Part shown: one piece after another, positions 37,501-45,800 of the stretch | Layout: every line of letters starts with the position of its first letter | How positions within the stretch are numbered: position 1 is the first letter of the stretch | Assembly (NCBI RefSeq): GCF_900240945.1 | Contig: NZ_OESG01000013.1 | Coordinates: 1,838,888-1,902,887 of the forward strand | From: Mycobacterium sp. 3519A | Lineage (GTDB): Bacteria > Actinomycetota > Actinomycetes > Mycobacteriales > Mycobacteriaceae | Direction: 5' to 3' | DNA: 64,000 nucleotides | Notes under the pieces: generated by a model | What the model saw: only the letters and a program-made list of their open reading frames with translations | The model's database searches: none | What the model was told of the DNA's origin: nothing | Translations under genes and position numbers: made by a program

Positions 37501-39759
37501 ACACCCGCGGAGACGATCCTGGCGGGAATCTGGTCCGAGGTGCTCGACGTGGAAAACGTTGGCATACACGACGATTTCTTCGCGCTCGGCGGATGCTCGA
37601 CCCACAGCATGGAGGTCACCGTCAAGGCCAAGGCGGCAGGCATCCCGTTGACGCCGGAAGCGGTGTTCGTGTGCGGCACGATCGCCGAACTTGCCGCCCA
37701 ACACGGCGGCGGCTCAGACGAAGCCGCCGCAGAAGCCGCCGCAGAGCCGGTCACGACGCTGGGCGGCAGCACGGTGATCGAGAGCATCGGCACGTACCTA
37801 CCCGCCGAAATCGTCTCCACAGAGGCAGTTGTCGCCGGATGCACGGCAGAGGTCGGGATCCCGCTCGGGCGCCTGACCGGCATCCTGAACAGGCGCGTCG
37901 TCGGGCCGGGCGAATACGCGAGCGACCTTGCCCGGCAGGCGATCGACGACTGCCTGGCGCGTTCGAGCCACGAACCGGAGGACATCGATCTGATCATCGC
38001 GTGCAACACCTCTCGACACGACGGACCGGAATTCCGGGCCGTGTTCGAGCCGGGAATCGCAGTGCGACTGCGAGACCGCTGCGGCCTGACCAACGCGCTT
38101 GCCTTCGACATCAGCAACGCCTGTGCCGGGATGTGGACCGGCATCACCGTCGCCGACGCCTACCTGAAGACCGGTCAGATCCGGCGCGCGATGGTGGTCA
38201 GCGGCGAGTACATCAGCCATCTTGCCGAGACGGCGCAGAAGGAGATCGAAGGCCCGATGGACCCGCGGCTGGCATGCCTGACCCTCGGCGACGCCGGTGC
38301 CGCGGTGATCTTGGAGCGCAGCGCCAACGACCGCATCGGTTTTCACGACATCGACATGGCCACGCTGGGCGCGTACAGCAGGCTGTGCGTGGCCAAACCC
38401 AGCGAGGGGCTGCACGGCGGCGCGGTGATGGTCACCGATTCCATCGCGGCGACCGTCGTCGCGGTCAAGGCGGCGGTACCGTACGTCGCCGAGGTGATGC
38501 GGCGGCATGGGTGGCGGCCGCAGAGTGCCGACCACCTGCTGATCCACCAGACATCTGAATCGTCGCTCAGGGATGCGATGCTCGCGATCAACCGGGAGTT
38601 CGGGAAGAGCGCCGCCCATCCGGGTAACACGATCTTCAACCTGGCTGAGCGGGGCAATACCGCAAGCACATCGCACTGGGTGGCGCTGAAAGATCACATC
38701 CTCAACAACCGCATCCAATCAGGAGATCGCACGGTGTTCGGTATCAGCGGATCCGGGCAGACTGTCGGCGCGGCACTGTACACATTTGACGATCTACCCG
38801 ACCGGCTGCGCCAAGGCCGCAAAAGCCGTAGGACACAAAGTGTTACGGCACCACGAAATGCGGATCTTCCCGCGACGCCACGGGTGCGGATCGCAGGTGT
38901 GGGCAGGGTTCCCGCCGACACGGCGGAAACTGGATCGGTGGCGAACGCCGTACACGCCGCCAAGTCGTGCCTCGAGAACGCCCGACTCGAGCCGGCACAG
39001 CTCGGCCTGCTGATACACGCCGGGGTGTACCGGGACGAGTTCATCGGCGAACCGGCGATCGCTACGTTCATCGCCGGCGACATCGGCGCCAATGACGACA
39101 TCCAATCCGCCGAAGGCGCAAAGACTCTGGCTTTCGACGTGTTCAACGGTGCAGTCGGTTTCCTCAACGCCTGCCAGGTCGCCGCTCAGATGGTCGGCGG
39201 AGGGAAAGTCGAGAACGCGATGGTGGTGACCTCGGAGACGGAGAACAACGCCGCAGACGGTGAACACCAACTGCTTGGCGTCCAACAGACCGGATCCGCC
39301 GTTGTGCTCAGCAGGAGCGACGATGCGGTCGGGTTCGGCAGATTCGTGTTCCGTTACGATCCCGAACACGCCGACGCGCTGACCACGTACACCCGGCAGG
39401 CCGGCGGCCGAACCTGGCTGCAGATCGACCGCGAACCCAAACTCGCTACCCACTATTTGGACCTGGTGCCCGCCGCCGTCGAAGAACTGCTGGAGCTGGA
39501 GAACCTGGACCGCTCGGATATCAAGGTGGTGGTTCCGCCGTTCCTGCCGGTCGACGACCGCACGGAGCTGGCCCACCGCATCGGCATCGACAGCGCGCGG
39601 TTCGTTGAATTCGACGGTGAGGGCGATCCTTTCACGTCATCGGTGCCCCAGGGCATCGAGCGTGCGGTGCGCGAGGGCCTGGCGGAACCGGGCGACATCG
39701 GCCTGATCGTGACAGTCGGTTCGGGCCTGCAGGTCGGTGCCACCACGTACCGGTTCTGA
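34486..39759 (+). CDS. NRPS C-A-PCP fused to KASIII and a degenerate KASIII domain
   Basis: 1757 residues from ATG 34486, with GTGAGG upstream. The condensation domain spans about 20-460 (HHIAVDF at 165-171, with F where HHxxxDG has G). The adenylation domain is about 500-1000 (HTSGSTGTPKG near 643, NEYGPAEAA, YRTGDLARYL, TPGGKVDRRAL). The PCP is LGGCSTHSM with Ser1038, followed by an EAAAEAAAE linker. KASIII-1 is about 1095-1440, with Cys1213 (NACAGM), His1354 (IHQTSE) and Asn1391 (RGNTAS). KASIII-2 is about 1465-1757, with Ala1556 at the Cys site (FNGAVGF), Pro1684 at the His site and Asp1714 at the Asn site. No thioesterase or reductase domain is present, so the KASIII pair probably releases or extends the acyl-aminoacyl chain. 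Confidence 0.92.
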   Translation: MTETIGRDVDIADLSADEKRALLSRLLRERVESSAATHPLSFGQRSLWLLENLSPGSPAHIITYTGLISGRLDVAALERAAQALVDRNAILRTTYGVRGGQPVQRVHPRWRLTMARQDLDPGEYGLQDWLRREAYRPFDLETGPVFRLTLLRRGPQDHILVLAIHHIAVDFWSLDILLDELRLLYAAQFGAEAPDACAQSYAEHARRQNRALEGEYGDRLWKYWREQLSGELPVTNLPTDRPRRQAQTYRGAVHHFTIDAELTAAVKEIGRRTGATPYMTLLAAYATLLHRYNGQTDLPIGSPFACRESAAIQELVGYLANPLVLRADMSGDPTFAALLARIKQTVLGALEHQEYPFSLLLERLHPVRDPSHAPLFQVSFAWEQIRRFRGADQSAGANSLSLTSIQIGQGGALSDLMMMMGELDGHLIGALQYNTDLFDDATIERMSGHFTTLLRGVVADPDKRLSELPLLTDAESRDQQAWNQTQVTYDAPECLHELVAQAANRHPAAVAVSFEDRQLTYRELDRRADALAHRLQSLGVGPDTLVPVLVDRSEDLVIALLAALKAGGAFMPLDPAQPANRIATMLSGAPGAPVCLTQQRHLDRLAGFTGEPVCLDALSPSLSEQASPSSVGVTGRNLAYVVHTSGSTGTPKGALITHGGIRNRLLWMQQADPLGVGDRVFHQTPVAFDVSLLEIFWPLIAGAQIVIAKPDGHTDVEYVANSIAEKQITAAFFVPTMLRSFLAQPAAKECVALRHVSCGGDIVPYELTQRFHATVNAELWNEYGPAEAAVTATYYHCKRGAAGPSVPIGKPIANVHVYLLDAQRQPVPVGVIGELYIGGAGVGRGYLNRPDATTANFSPDPFAGGDGQLMYRTGDLARYLPDGNIEYVGRRDDQVKVRGVRIELGEIEAALAKHPAIRDNAVVAGPDDRGNTRLIAHLVAGDQDRPSTTDMRLFLRDQLPASMVPAVFCYTEALPKTPGGKVDRRALVAAAAAAPTPDREFVAPRTPAETILAGIWSEVLDVENVGIHDDFFALGGCSTHSMEVTVKAKAAGIPLTPEAVFVCGTIAELAAQHGGGSDEAAAEAAAEPVTTLGGSTVIESIGTYLPAEIVSTEAVVAGCTAEVGIPLGRLTGILNRRVVGPGEYASDLARQAIDDCLARSSHEPEDIDLIIACNTSRHDGPEFRAVFEPGIAVRLRDRCGLTNALAFDISNACAGMWTGITVADAYLKTGQIRRAMVVSGEYISHLAETAQKEIEGPMDPRLACLTLGDAGAAVILERSANDRIGFHDIDMATLGAYSRLCVAKPSEGLHGGAVMVTDSIAATVVAVKAAVPYVAEVMRRHGWRPQSADHLLIHQTSESSLRDAMLAINREFGKSAAHPGNTIFNLAERGNTASTSHWVALKDHILNNRIQSGDRTVFGISGSGQTVGAALYTFDDLPDRLRQGRKSRRTQSVTAPRNADLPATPRVRIAGVGRVPADTAETGSVANAVHAAKSCLENARLEPAQLGLLIHAGVYRDEFIGEPAIATFIAGDIGANDDIQSAEGAKTLAFDVFNGAVGFLNACQVAAQMVGGGKVENAMVVTSETENNAADGEHQLLGVQQTGSAVVLSRSDDAVGFGRFVFRYDPEHADALTTYTRQAGGRTWLQIDREPKLATHYLDLVPAAVEELLELENLDRSDIKVVVPPFLPVDDRTELAHRIGIDSARFVEFDGEGDPFTSSVPQGIERAVREGLAEPGDIGLIVTVGSGLQVGATTYRF

Positions 39760-39766
39760 GGTTCTT

Positions 39767-40552
39767 GTGACGCTATCCACTCCAACAGGCACCTCGCCGC
39801 CGGGACCAAACGGAAACGGCGTATCTGCAGGTGCTGTCATCGAGGTACGCGACCTGCGAAAGTCGTTCGGCCGCAGCGACACCGAGACACAGATCCTCAA
39901 AGGCATCGACCTGCAGATTCTCCCGGGGGAGTTCGTGGTGTTGATCGGCCCGTCCGGGTCGGGGAAGTCGACTCTGCTCAGCATCCTCGGCCTGCTCGAA
40001 CCACCGTCCAGCGGCGACGTTCTGGTGAACGGGCGCAGTGTGAGCCAGCTTTCGCGACGGCAGCTGGCCCGCCTGCGGGGCACCAAGCTCGGATACGTCT
40101 TTCAGTCGTTCAACCTTCTTGCAGGTCTGTCCGTTGCCGAGAACGTGATGCTGAGCGGTCTGCTCACCGGCCGCTCCGGGTCCGCGCAACACCGGCGTGC
40201 GATCGAACTGCTGGATCAATTCGGGTTGGCAGGCAAGGCGAAACGGGTGCCCGCCGAGCTGTCCGGAGGGGAGCAGCAGCGGGTGGCGATCGCGCGGGCG
40301 TTGTTCTCCAAGCCCGACGTCATCCTCGCCGACGAGCCCACAGGGAACCTGGACACCCGAAACGGACAAAACGTCATCGAGGTTCTCGAGCAGTTGAACC
40401 GCGAGGGGCAGACCATCATTCTGGTCACCCACGACCTGTCGATTGCCGAGAAGGCGCCCCGGCTCATCTCGTTTCGGGACGGTCGCATCGAAAGCGATAT
40501 CGCGTCGCGCAACGGCGCCCCGATCGTGGTGACCGAGCGGATCGGGCCCTAG
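39767..40552 (+). CDS. ABC transporter ATP-binding protein (LolD/MacB type)
   Basis: 261 residues from GTG 39767, 7 nt after the NRPS stop. Walker A is GPSGSGKST, the Q-loop is VFQSFNLLAGL, the signature is LSGGEQQRVAIARAL, Walker B is VILADEPTGNLD, and the H-loop is LVTHD. The FQSFNLL stretch is typical of the MacB/LolD group that works with FtsX-fold permeases. It lies on the cytoplasmic side and pairs with the next gene. Its place in the operon suggests export or membrane extraction of the lipopeptide-like product. Confidence 0.93.
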   Translation: MTLSTPTGTSPPGPNGNGVSAGAVIEVRDLRKSFGRSDTETQILKGIDLQILPGEFVVLIGPSGSGKSTLLSILGLLEPPSSGDVLVNGRSVSQLSRRQLARLRGTKLGYVFQSFNLLAGLSVAENVMLSGLLTGRSGSAQHRRAIELLDQFGLAGKAKRVPAELSGGEQQRVAIARALFSKPDVILADEPTGNLDTRNGQNVIEVLEQLNREGQTIILVTHDLSIAEKAPRLISFRDGRIESDIASRNGAPIVVTERIGP

Positions 40553-40553
40553 C

Positions 40554-43088
40554 GTGGCGGGTCGACAGCTGGCTGCGGCGCTGAGCGTCCTTCGGATCAT
40601 CAATCTGCGGGCGCTGCGCCGACACAGCTTTCGCGCGCTGTTGGCCGCCGTGTCGCTGGGCGGCGGTGTGGCCGTCGTCGTCGCCGTGATGATCGAGGCC
40701 ACCAGCGTCAGCGACGCCGTCCACGATGTGGGCTACCGGATCGCCGGGCCGGCCCCGCTGCGGGTCGTCGGTGCCGCCGCGCAAGGCGGCATCGACGCGC
40801 AGGCGATCGCGAAGGTACGCGGGATACCCGGCGTATCGGCGGCGGCTCCCGTCATTCGCGCGGTGACGCTGGCGCGGACCGGGAACCGCGACGACTACGT
40901 GCTGACCCTCGGAATCGACTGCACCGCACGGTGGATCATCGACCCCGCCGTCTGTCCGCCCGGCCGATCAGAACCGCCGGTGCCCGCCACCTCGACGACA
41001 TTCGCGACAGCGGCCGATCACCCGACGACATTGGTGACCGACCAGGGCCAGCTGCGGCTGACCGGTGTACTGCACACTTCTCAACTCGACACCGTCAACA
41101 ACGGTCTCGCGGTGGTGCTACCGCTGAGCGCCGCGAAAGCACAATTCGCCAGGGGCGACCGGGTCGATCTGCTCTATGTCACCCTGGTCGACGATTCGAA
41201 GGCAGCACAGATTCAGGCGCAGATTCGCACCGCGCTGGGACCGGGTTACAGCGTGCTCACCCGAAGCGACCCCGACGCCGGAATCGACGTGAACGCCGCG
41301 CTGCTTCCGTTGCTGGCGATCTTCGCGCTGATCGCGGTGGGAGTGGGCGTCATCCTGATCGCGCAGATCACCCGGCTTTCGGTCGAGGAGCGCCGGCATG
41401 AGGTCGCAGTGGCCGCGGCGCTCGGCGCCTCGCCGCTGGCCACGGTGACGGGATTCCTCGCCGAAGCCGCCCTGCTCGGGGCGCTCGGGTCGGCTGTCGG
41501 GGTGCTCGCAGGCATCGGCATCGCCTATCCCGTCGTCGCGCATGCCAGCGCACTGACGCAGGTCTTCCTCGGGGTGAACGTGTCGGTGGTGATCCACCCG
41601 TGGATCCCCGCGGTCGGGGTGGCGATGGGCGTGCTGTTGGCCGTCCTTGCCGCCACCCTACCCGGCCTGTCGGTGTTGAAAACCGCGATCGCGTCTGAAC
41701 TTTCCGGTCGTGCGCCGCAGCTGAACATGGACTCCCGCAGCATCTGGCCCAAGGCGGCGGGACTGCTGATCGTCGGGGGCGCCGGAGTCGCCGCTACCGA
41801 GATCACGACGCGGTCGGGTGGCCTGCAGCAATGGCAGGCTGGCGTCGCCAGCGCCGCGGTCGTCTTGGCCATCGTCGGATTACTCTCGGCTGCAGCGTAT
41901 TTGAGCGCCCAGCTGATAACCCTGCTGCGCGTGCCGCAGAACCGGGCGGGGGGCGCCACGCTGCGGGTGGCGCTCACCGGCCTTCGCGCTGATGCGTCAC
42001 GCACGACGGCGATGGCCGGCGCGGTCGCCGTGCCGGTCGTGGTCGCGTCGGTACTGTCCTCGTTTCTCGTCGGAATCAGCAGCAGCTCCGAGGTCCTCGC
42101 CAAGTCGCAGGCCACCGGTCGGCTGGTCGCCACCACCTCCCGATTCAACAATTGGCAGGGACTGGACTCGGGGTTCTCCCCGGAGACGATCACCAAACTG
42201 GCTTCACTGCCGGGAGTCGGGCATGTCGAGCGGATGGAGGAGATCCAGGTATCGCTGGCCGACGGAGCATCGGCGTATGTGCGCGCCGAAGATGATCCGG
42301 CGCTGCCGTTCCCCACGGTGGCGGGAAAGCCTCAGCAAGACGCGATGCACGCCGACGAGCTCATCGTGGGCAGCACCCTCGCCCGCGACGAACACCTTCG
42401 CGTAGGTGACTCGATGCGTCTCGGGACGGGAACCAGTGCGCACACCATGGTCGTCGGCTCCATCGTCGCCACCCCCGAACTGGGTGGTCGGCGCATCTAT
42501 ATGCCGTTCGCGACCGCGCAGGAGATCTACGGCTCGCACCCGGCGGGCCTGGTTCGCGTCGTGCCGGACAACGGCGTCCCGGTCCAGCAGATCGCCGACG
42601 AGATCCACTCCGCTGCCTTCAATCAGCCTGTCAAAGTGGTGAATTCGGCCGGCTACCGCGATGAGATCGCCGACGGCGCCAACAATTTCCTGGTGCCGCT
42701 GAATGCGCTCGAGTACGGGCTTCTCGCCATCGCGTTCATCTCGGTGTCGGCCACGCTGCTGCTCGTCGGACTGCGCAGGCAGCGTGAAATGGCCCTCATC
42801 CAAGCGCTTGGCGCGACCAAATCGAAGGTCTTCGCCATCACCACTGTCGAAGCGATTGTCGCTGGCGCGGTAGGTGCCGGCTTCGGTGCGGTGCTCTCCG
42901 TCGCCATCACCGAGGCGGTGCGGCGGGCGGCCGTCGTCGTCGTGGGTTCATTGAGCCCGTTGAGCTTTCCGTGGCCGGAAGCGATCAAGTATTCCGTGTT
43001 CGCCGCGGCCGCCGCAGTCGTCGCGGCGGTCGTACCCGCCTGGAAGAACACTCAGGCGGCGCCCGCGACAGCGCTGCGCGATGAGTGA
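40554..43088 (+). CDS. FtsX/MacB-like ABC permease, duplicated form
   Basis: 844 residues from GTG 40554, one base after the ATPase stop. N-terminal membrane anchor (AVSLGGGVAVVVAVMI), large extracytoplasmic domain (about 45-245), then an FtsX core (LLPLLAIFALIAVGVGVILIA onward). A second half has its own extracytoplasmic domain (about 520-710) and a second FtsX core at the C-terminus (LLAIAFISVSATLLLVGL). This duplicated layout is usual for actinobacterial MacB-like permeases. Such systems move lipophilic substrates by mechanotransmission. Confidence 0.9.
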   Translation: MAGRQLAAALSVLRIINLRALRRHSFRALLAAVSLGGGVAVVVAVMIEATSVSDAVHDVGYRIAGPAPLRVVGAAAQGGIDAQAIAKVRGIPGVSAAAPVIRAVTLARTGNRDDYVLTLGIDCTARWIIDPAVCPPGRSEPPVPATSTTFATAADHPTTLVTDQGQLRLTGVLHTSQLDTVNNGLAVVLPLSAAKAQFARGDRVDLLYVTLVDDSKAAQIQAQIRTALGPGYSVLTRSDPDAGIDVNAALLPLLAIFALIAVGVGVILIAQITRLSVEERRHEVAVAAALGASPLATVTGFLAEAALLGALGSAVGVLAGIGIAYPVVAHASALTQVFLGVNVSVVIHPWIPAVGVAMGVLLAVLAATLPGLSVLKTAIASELSGRAPQLNMDSRSIWPKAAGLLIVGGAGVAATEITTRSGGLQQWQAGVASAAVVLAIVGLLSAAAYLSAQLITLLRVPQNRAGGATLRVALTGLRADASRTTAMAGAVAVPVVVASVLSSFLVGISSSSEVLAKSQATGRLVATTSRFNNWQGLDSGFSPETITKLASLPGVGHVERMEEIQVSLADGASAYVRAEDDPALPFPTVAGKPQQDAMHADELIVGSTLARDEHLRVGDSMRLGTGTSAHTMVVGSIVATPELGGRRIYMPFATAQEIYGSHPAGLVRVVPDNGVPVQQIADEIHSAAFNQPVKVVNSAGYRDEIADGANNFLVPLNALEYGLLAIAFISVSATLLLVGLRRQREMALIQALGATKSKVFAITTVEAIVAGAVGAGFGAVLSVAITEAVRRAAVVVVGSLSPLSFPWPEAIKYSVFAAAAAVVAAVVPAWKNTQAAPATALRDE

Positions 43089-43097
43089 GCTGACCCC

Positions 43098-43670
43098 ATG
43101 AAACTTCCTGACAGCGACCACTTTTCGCACCATTGGCTGATCCACGACTTCACACGGGATTTTCGATTCGAGGGGGTGTGGGCCCTGCCAACGCCTGGCG
43201 GCCATGACGACTTCCCGCGATTGGTTCGGATCTTGACCGGCTTCGACGAGGCCCGCAGACCGGGTTCACTGGTCGGCGCACTGTTCGCGATACGCGAGGC
43301 TGTCGGCCGAATGTTCGGCTGGGACGGCAAGCTCGACGGCAGCGGCAGGCCGAGTCTGCGTCGACGGCTGCCCGCGGAGTTGGCCGCCGATCCGCAGGCA
43401 GTGACCCTGCCGATGGGTTTCGTGCCGCTGTACCAGACGGACAGCGAATGGGCGGCCGAGCTGATCAACAAAACCGTGCACGGCGTCGTCCACGTCGGCT
43501 GGACACAGCGCGGGCCGGGGGACTACCGCGGTCAGATCGCGATGTTGGTCAAGCCCAACGGATTTCTCGGCCGCGCTTATCTCGCAGCGATCGCGCCATT
43601 TCGGTACCTGATCATCTACCCGCGGCTGCTGAGCTGGGTGGGCCGGAAATGGTCGACCGCTGCCGCATGA
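43098..43670 (+). CDS. DUF2867 family protein
   Basis: 190 residues. Conserved-looking pieces are SDHFSHHWLIHDFTRDF at the start, MGFVPLYQTDSEWAAELINKTVHGV in the middle, and YRGQIAMLVKPNGFLGRAYLAAI near the end with an amphipathic to hydrophobic tail. This matches DUF2867, a family of unknown function often found beside SDR or monooxygenase genes. It begins 9 bp after the permease, so it belongs to the cluster transcript. No catalytic role can be assigned. Confidence 0.8.
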   Translation: MKLPDSDHFSHHWLIHDFTRDFRFEGVWALPTPGGHDDFPRLVRILTGFDEARRPGSLVGALFAIREAVGRMFGWDGKLDGSGRPSLRRRLPAELAADPQAVTLPMGFVPLYQTDSEWAAELINKTVHGVVHVGWTQRGPGDYRGQIAMLVKPNGFLGRAYLAAIAPFRYLIIYPRLLSWVGRKWSTAAA

Positions 43671-43686
43671 ATCACAAGGAGACGCA

Positions 43687-44877
43687 ATGGTTTCGCCCAC
43701 GCCGCTTCGGGTCCTGGTCGTCGGCGCAGGCGTCGGCGGTGTTTCCGTCGCGCGAGCACTGTTGAGCGACGGGCACGACGTCACCGTCGTCGAACGGCGC
43801 AAAGACATGCGGCCCGGCGGCGGCTCGGTGACGATCTGGCCCACCGGGTCGACGGTGCTCGCACAGCTCGGCGTCGACATGGACGGGGTTGGTCAGCGGC
43901 TGTCGTCGGCTGAGATCGCCACATCGACCGGTCGGAGCGTGATGACCATCGACCTGGCGTCGGTGGCGGATCGGCTCGGCGGGGCCGTCCGGCAGGTGCC
44001 CCGGCGCGTGCTGCTCGACCGCCTGCTGGACGGCTTTCCCGGCGACCGCATCCGCTGCAATGCCCGAGTCGTCGAAGTGCTGGACCACGCCGCCGGGGTG
44101 CAGGTGCGCTTCGAGGACGGCGGCAGGGCCGACGCGGATCTGGTGATCGGCGCCGACGGGCTGCATTCGATGGTGCGGGACGTCATCGGTGCGCGAACTG
44201 CGAAGCCGACCGGCTGGTGCAGCTGGCAGGGGATGAGCACGCTGCCGGGCGTGGTCGAACAGGACGTCGCCGTGCAGATGATCGGCGCGTGCGGCAACGT
44301 CGGCCTGTGGCCGGCGGGCGGCTCGGATGTGCAGTGGTGGTTCGAGATGCCCTGGTCGCGGGATTTCGTCAGACCGGCCCGCCCCATCGAGATGATTCGC
44401 GCGAACTTCGGCGGATGGTCCGATGCCGTCGACCGGGTACTCGCCACGTTGACCGACGATGACCTCGCCGATTCCCCCTTCCCCCATTTCCGGCACCGGA
44501 TACCGCGTCCGACGCGTCGCGGGGCTGTGACGCTGCTCGGCGACGCGGCGCACACGATGCCGCCCATCCTCGCGCAGGGCACCAATCAGGCGCTGCTCGA
44601 CACGATGGTGTTGCGCAAGGCGCTGTCGACCACCCGCAGGGACGATTTGTGTCGCGCATTGCGGTGGTATGAGCGGACCCGGCGGCGCCCACTCAATGCG
44701 GTGTCCTGGGTGACGTCGCGTCAGCAGCCGCAGAGTGAACCCGTGCTGCGGCTGGCAGCGCGGATTCCGGATTCCCTTGCGACGCGGGCGATGACGAAGT
44801 TCCTCCAGCTGACAAGCCACCGTGACGTCGCCGCCGAACTCAGCCACCCGCCCGCGTCCCATTCGCGCGCCAGCTGA
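43687..44877 (+). CDS. FAD-dependent monooxygenase at the end of the PKS-NRPS cluster
   Basis: 396 residues. AAGGAG lies 5-6 nt before ATG 43687. FAD motifs are VLVVGAGVGGVSVARAL, VIGADGLHSMVR (DG motif) and LLGDAAHTMPPILAQGTNQAL. This is the single-component aromatic or enolic hydroxylase group (UbiH/PHBH-like). As the last gene of the 28-45 kb unit it probably oxidises the assembly-line product. Substrate not known. Confidence 0.88.
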   Translation: MVSPTPLRVLVVGAGVGGVSVARALLSDGHDVTVVERRKDMRPGGGSVTIWPTGSTVLAQLGVDMDGVGQRLSSAEIATSTGRSVMTIDLASVADRLGGAVRQVPRRVLLDRLLDGFPGDRIRCNARVVEVLDHAAGVQVRFEDGGRADADLVIGADGLHSMVRDVIGARTAKPTGWCSWQGMSTLPGVVEQDVAVQMIGACGNVGLWPAGGSDVQWWFEMPWSRDFVRPARPIEMIRANFGGWSDAVDRVLATLTDDDLADSPFPHFRHRIPRPTRRGAVTLLGDAAHTMPPILAQGTNQALLDTMVLRKALSTTRRDDLCRALRWYERTRRRPLNAVSWVTSRQQPQSEPVLRLAARIPDSLATRAMTKFLQLTSHRDVAAELSHPPASHSRAS

Positions 44878-44907
44878 ACGGGCCCCGTTCGCGCTGCAAA
44901 ATCGAAC

Positions 44908-44937
44908 CTTTACAGATCATGGCAAAACTGTCACGCT
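44908..44937 (+). promoter_or_regulatory. Regulatory box C: CTTTACA-N15-GTCACGCT
   Basis: Third copy of the bipartite element, here with a gene only on the right. ATG 44944 follows CACGCT after 6 nt, the same distance as for the P450 at 922. It suggests common regulation of the 44944 gene with the catabolic genes 40 kb away. Confidence 0.55.
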
Positions 44938-44943
44938 CTACGG

Positions 44944-45480
44944 ATGGCAACCCGCTCCTACATCGCTGACGGCAAGACCACCGCGGGTGGCAGGGTGCTG
45001 CGGTATCAACTCGACGTCGTCGCCAACACCGCCCAAGACGTGCTCCAGTCCGCGGGCGGATGGTTGTGCGACCGCGCGCGCGCCGGATGGGATGTCAACG
45101 TGATGGTGGCGACGGGGGACACCCGATGCCTGACGATCCTCGGAGCCACGGCACTCGAGTGGACCGACGGTGTTCTGTCGACGGCGGCCGGCGGGACGCT
45201 GGCCGTCAGCGCCGACCTGCTGGCCGCCGACCCGGGTGTGCGCGCCGAGGTGAGCCGCGTGTTGAAGCGGGGAGACACCGAGGTGATCGTGTGGGGTGCG
45301 CGGTGGCCGACCGAATTGGGCAGGGCGGCGGACGCGGTGATGCACCGGGTCAGCACGGCCGCACGGGCCTTCAAATCGCATGCGCTGCTGGCCGCGGGCC
45401 TTGTCGCCACGGACGGCGGCGCGACCGAGGAGCTGTTTCGGGTCGAGACGAAATCAGTCCGCGCGCTGCACTCCGTCTGA
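44944..45480 (+). CDS. Conserved hypothetical protein under box C
   Basis: 178 residues with no family recognised. The sequence is soluble, with an N-terminal ATRSYIADGKTTAGGRVLRYQLDV stretch and a middle VNVMVATGDTRCLTILGATAL. A single gene unit: it lies 66 bp after the FAD monooxygenase and converges on the DUF2631 gene (8 bp between ends). The message is likely leaderless. The presence of box C ties it to the regulon of the 0.9-4 kb genes rather than to the PKS-NRPS cluster. Confidence 0.75.
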   Translation: MATRSYIADGKTTAGGRVLRYQLDVVANTAQDVLQSAGGWLCDRARAGWDVNVMVATGDTRCLTILGATALEWTDGVLSTAAGGTLAVSADLLAADPGVRAEVSRVLKRGDTEVIVWGARWPTELGRAADAVMHRVSTAARAFKSHALLAAGLVATDGGATEELFRVETKSVRALHSV

Positions 45481-45487
45481 GGTAGCT

Positions 45488-45742
45488 CTACCGGATCCAG
45501 CCCCGGCGGCGCAGCCACCAGTCACGTGCGACCACGACGAGAATCAGGATCGCAAACCCGATGAGGAACCCGTCCTCGACGTGGCCGACATGATTGCCGC
45601 GCAGCATCGCCAGCATGAACACGGCCGACAACAGCCCACCGATCTGGATGGCCTTGTGGTTCTCCTTCGACCAGCCCCACTCCGCGGAGGGCACATCTTC
45701 GACGTCGACGCCGGTGTGTCGGTCCACCTCGGTGCTGGCCAC
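45488..45742 (-). CDS. DUF2631 small membrane protein
   Basis: 84 residues. Motif [15 protein letters not shown] precedes two hydrophobic segments (about 38-50 and 58-72) and a basic tail WLRRRGWIR. This matches the short actinobacterial DUF2631 family; in M. tuberculosis a member lies near dipZ and dxr, in keeping with the content of this part of the window. The function is unknown; it is an inner-membrane protein with two predicted spans. Confidence 0.8.
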   Translation of the reverse strand: MASTEVDRHTGVDVEDVPSAEWGWSKENHKAIQIGGLLSAVFMLAMLRGNHVGHVEDGFLIGFAILILVVVARDWWLRRRGWIR

Positions 45743-45800
45743 GGTTGCTCCTCACGGTCTTGGGCGAATCTGCAGACATTCTGGCACAGGGCTCGGGTGA

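Noticed and set aside
36340..37704. A 454-codon open frame opposite the NRPS adenylation domain
   Set aside because: All canonical adenylation and PCP motifs are on the plus strand; the antisense product has none.
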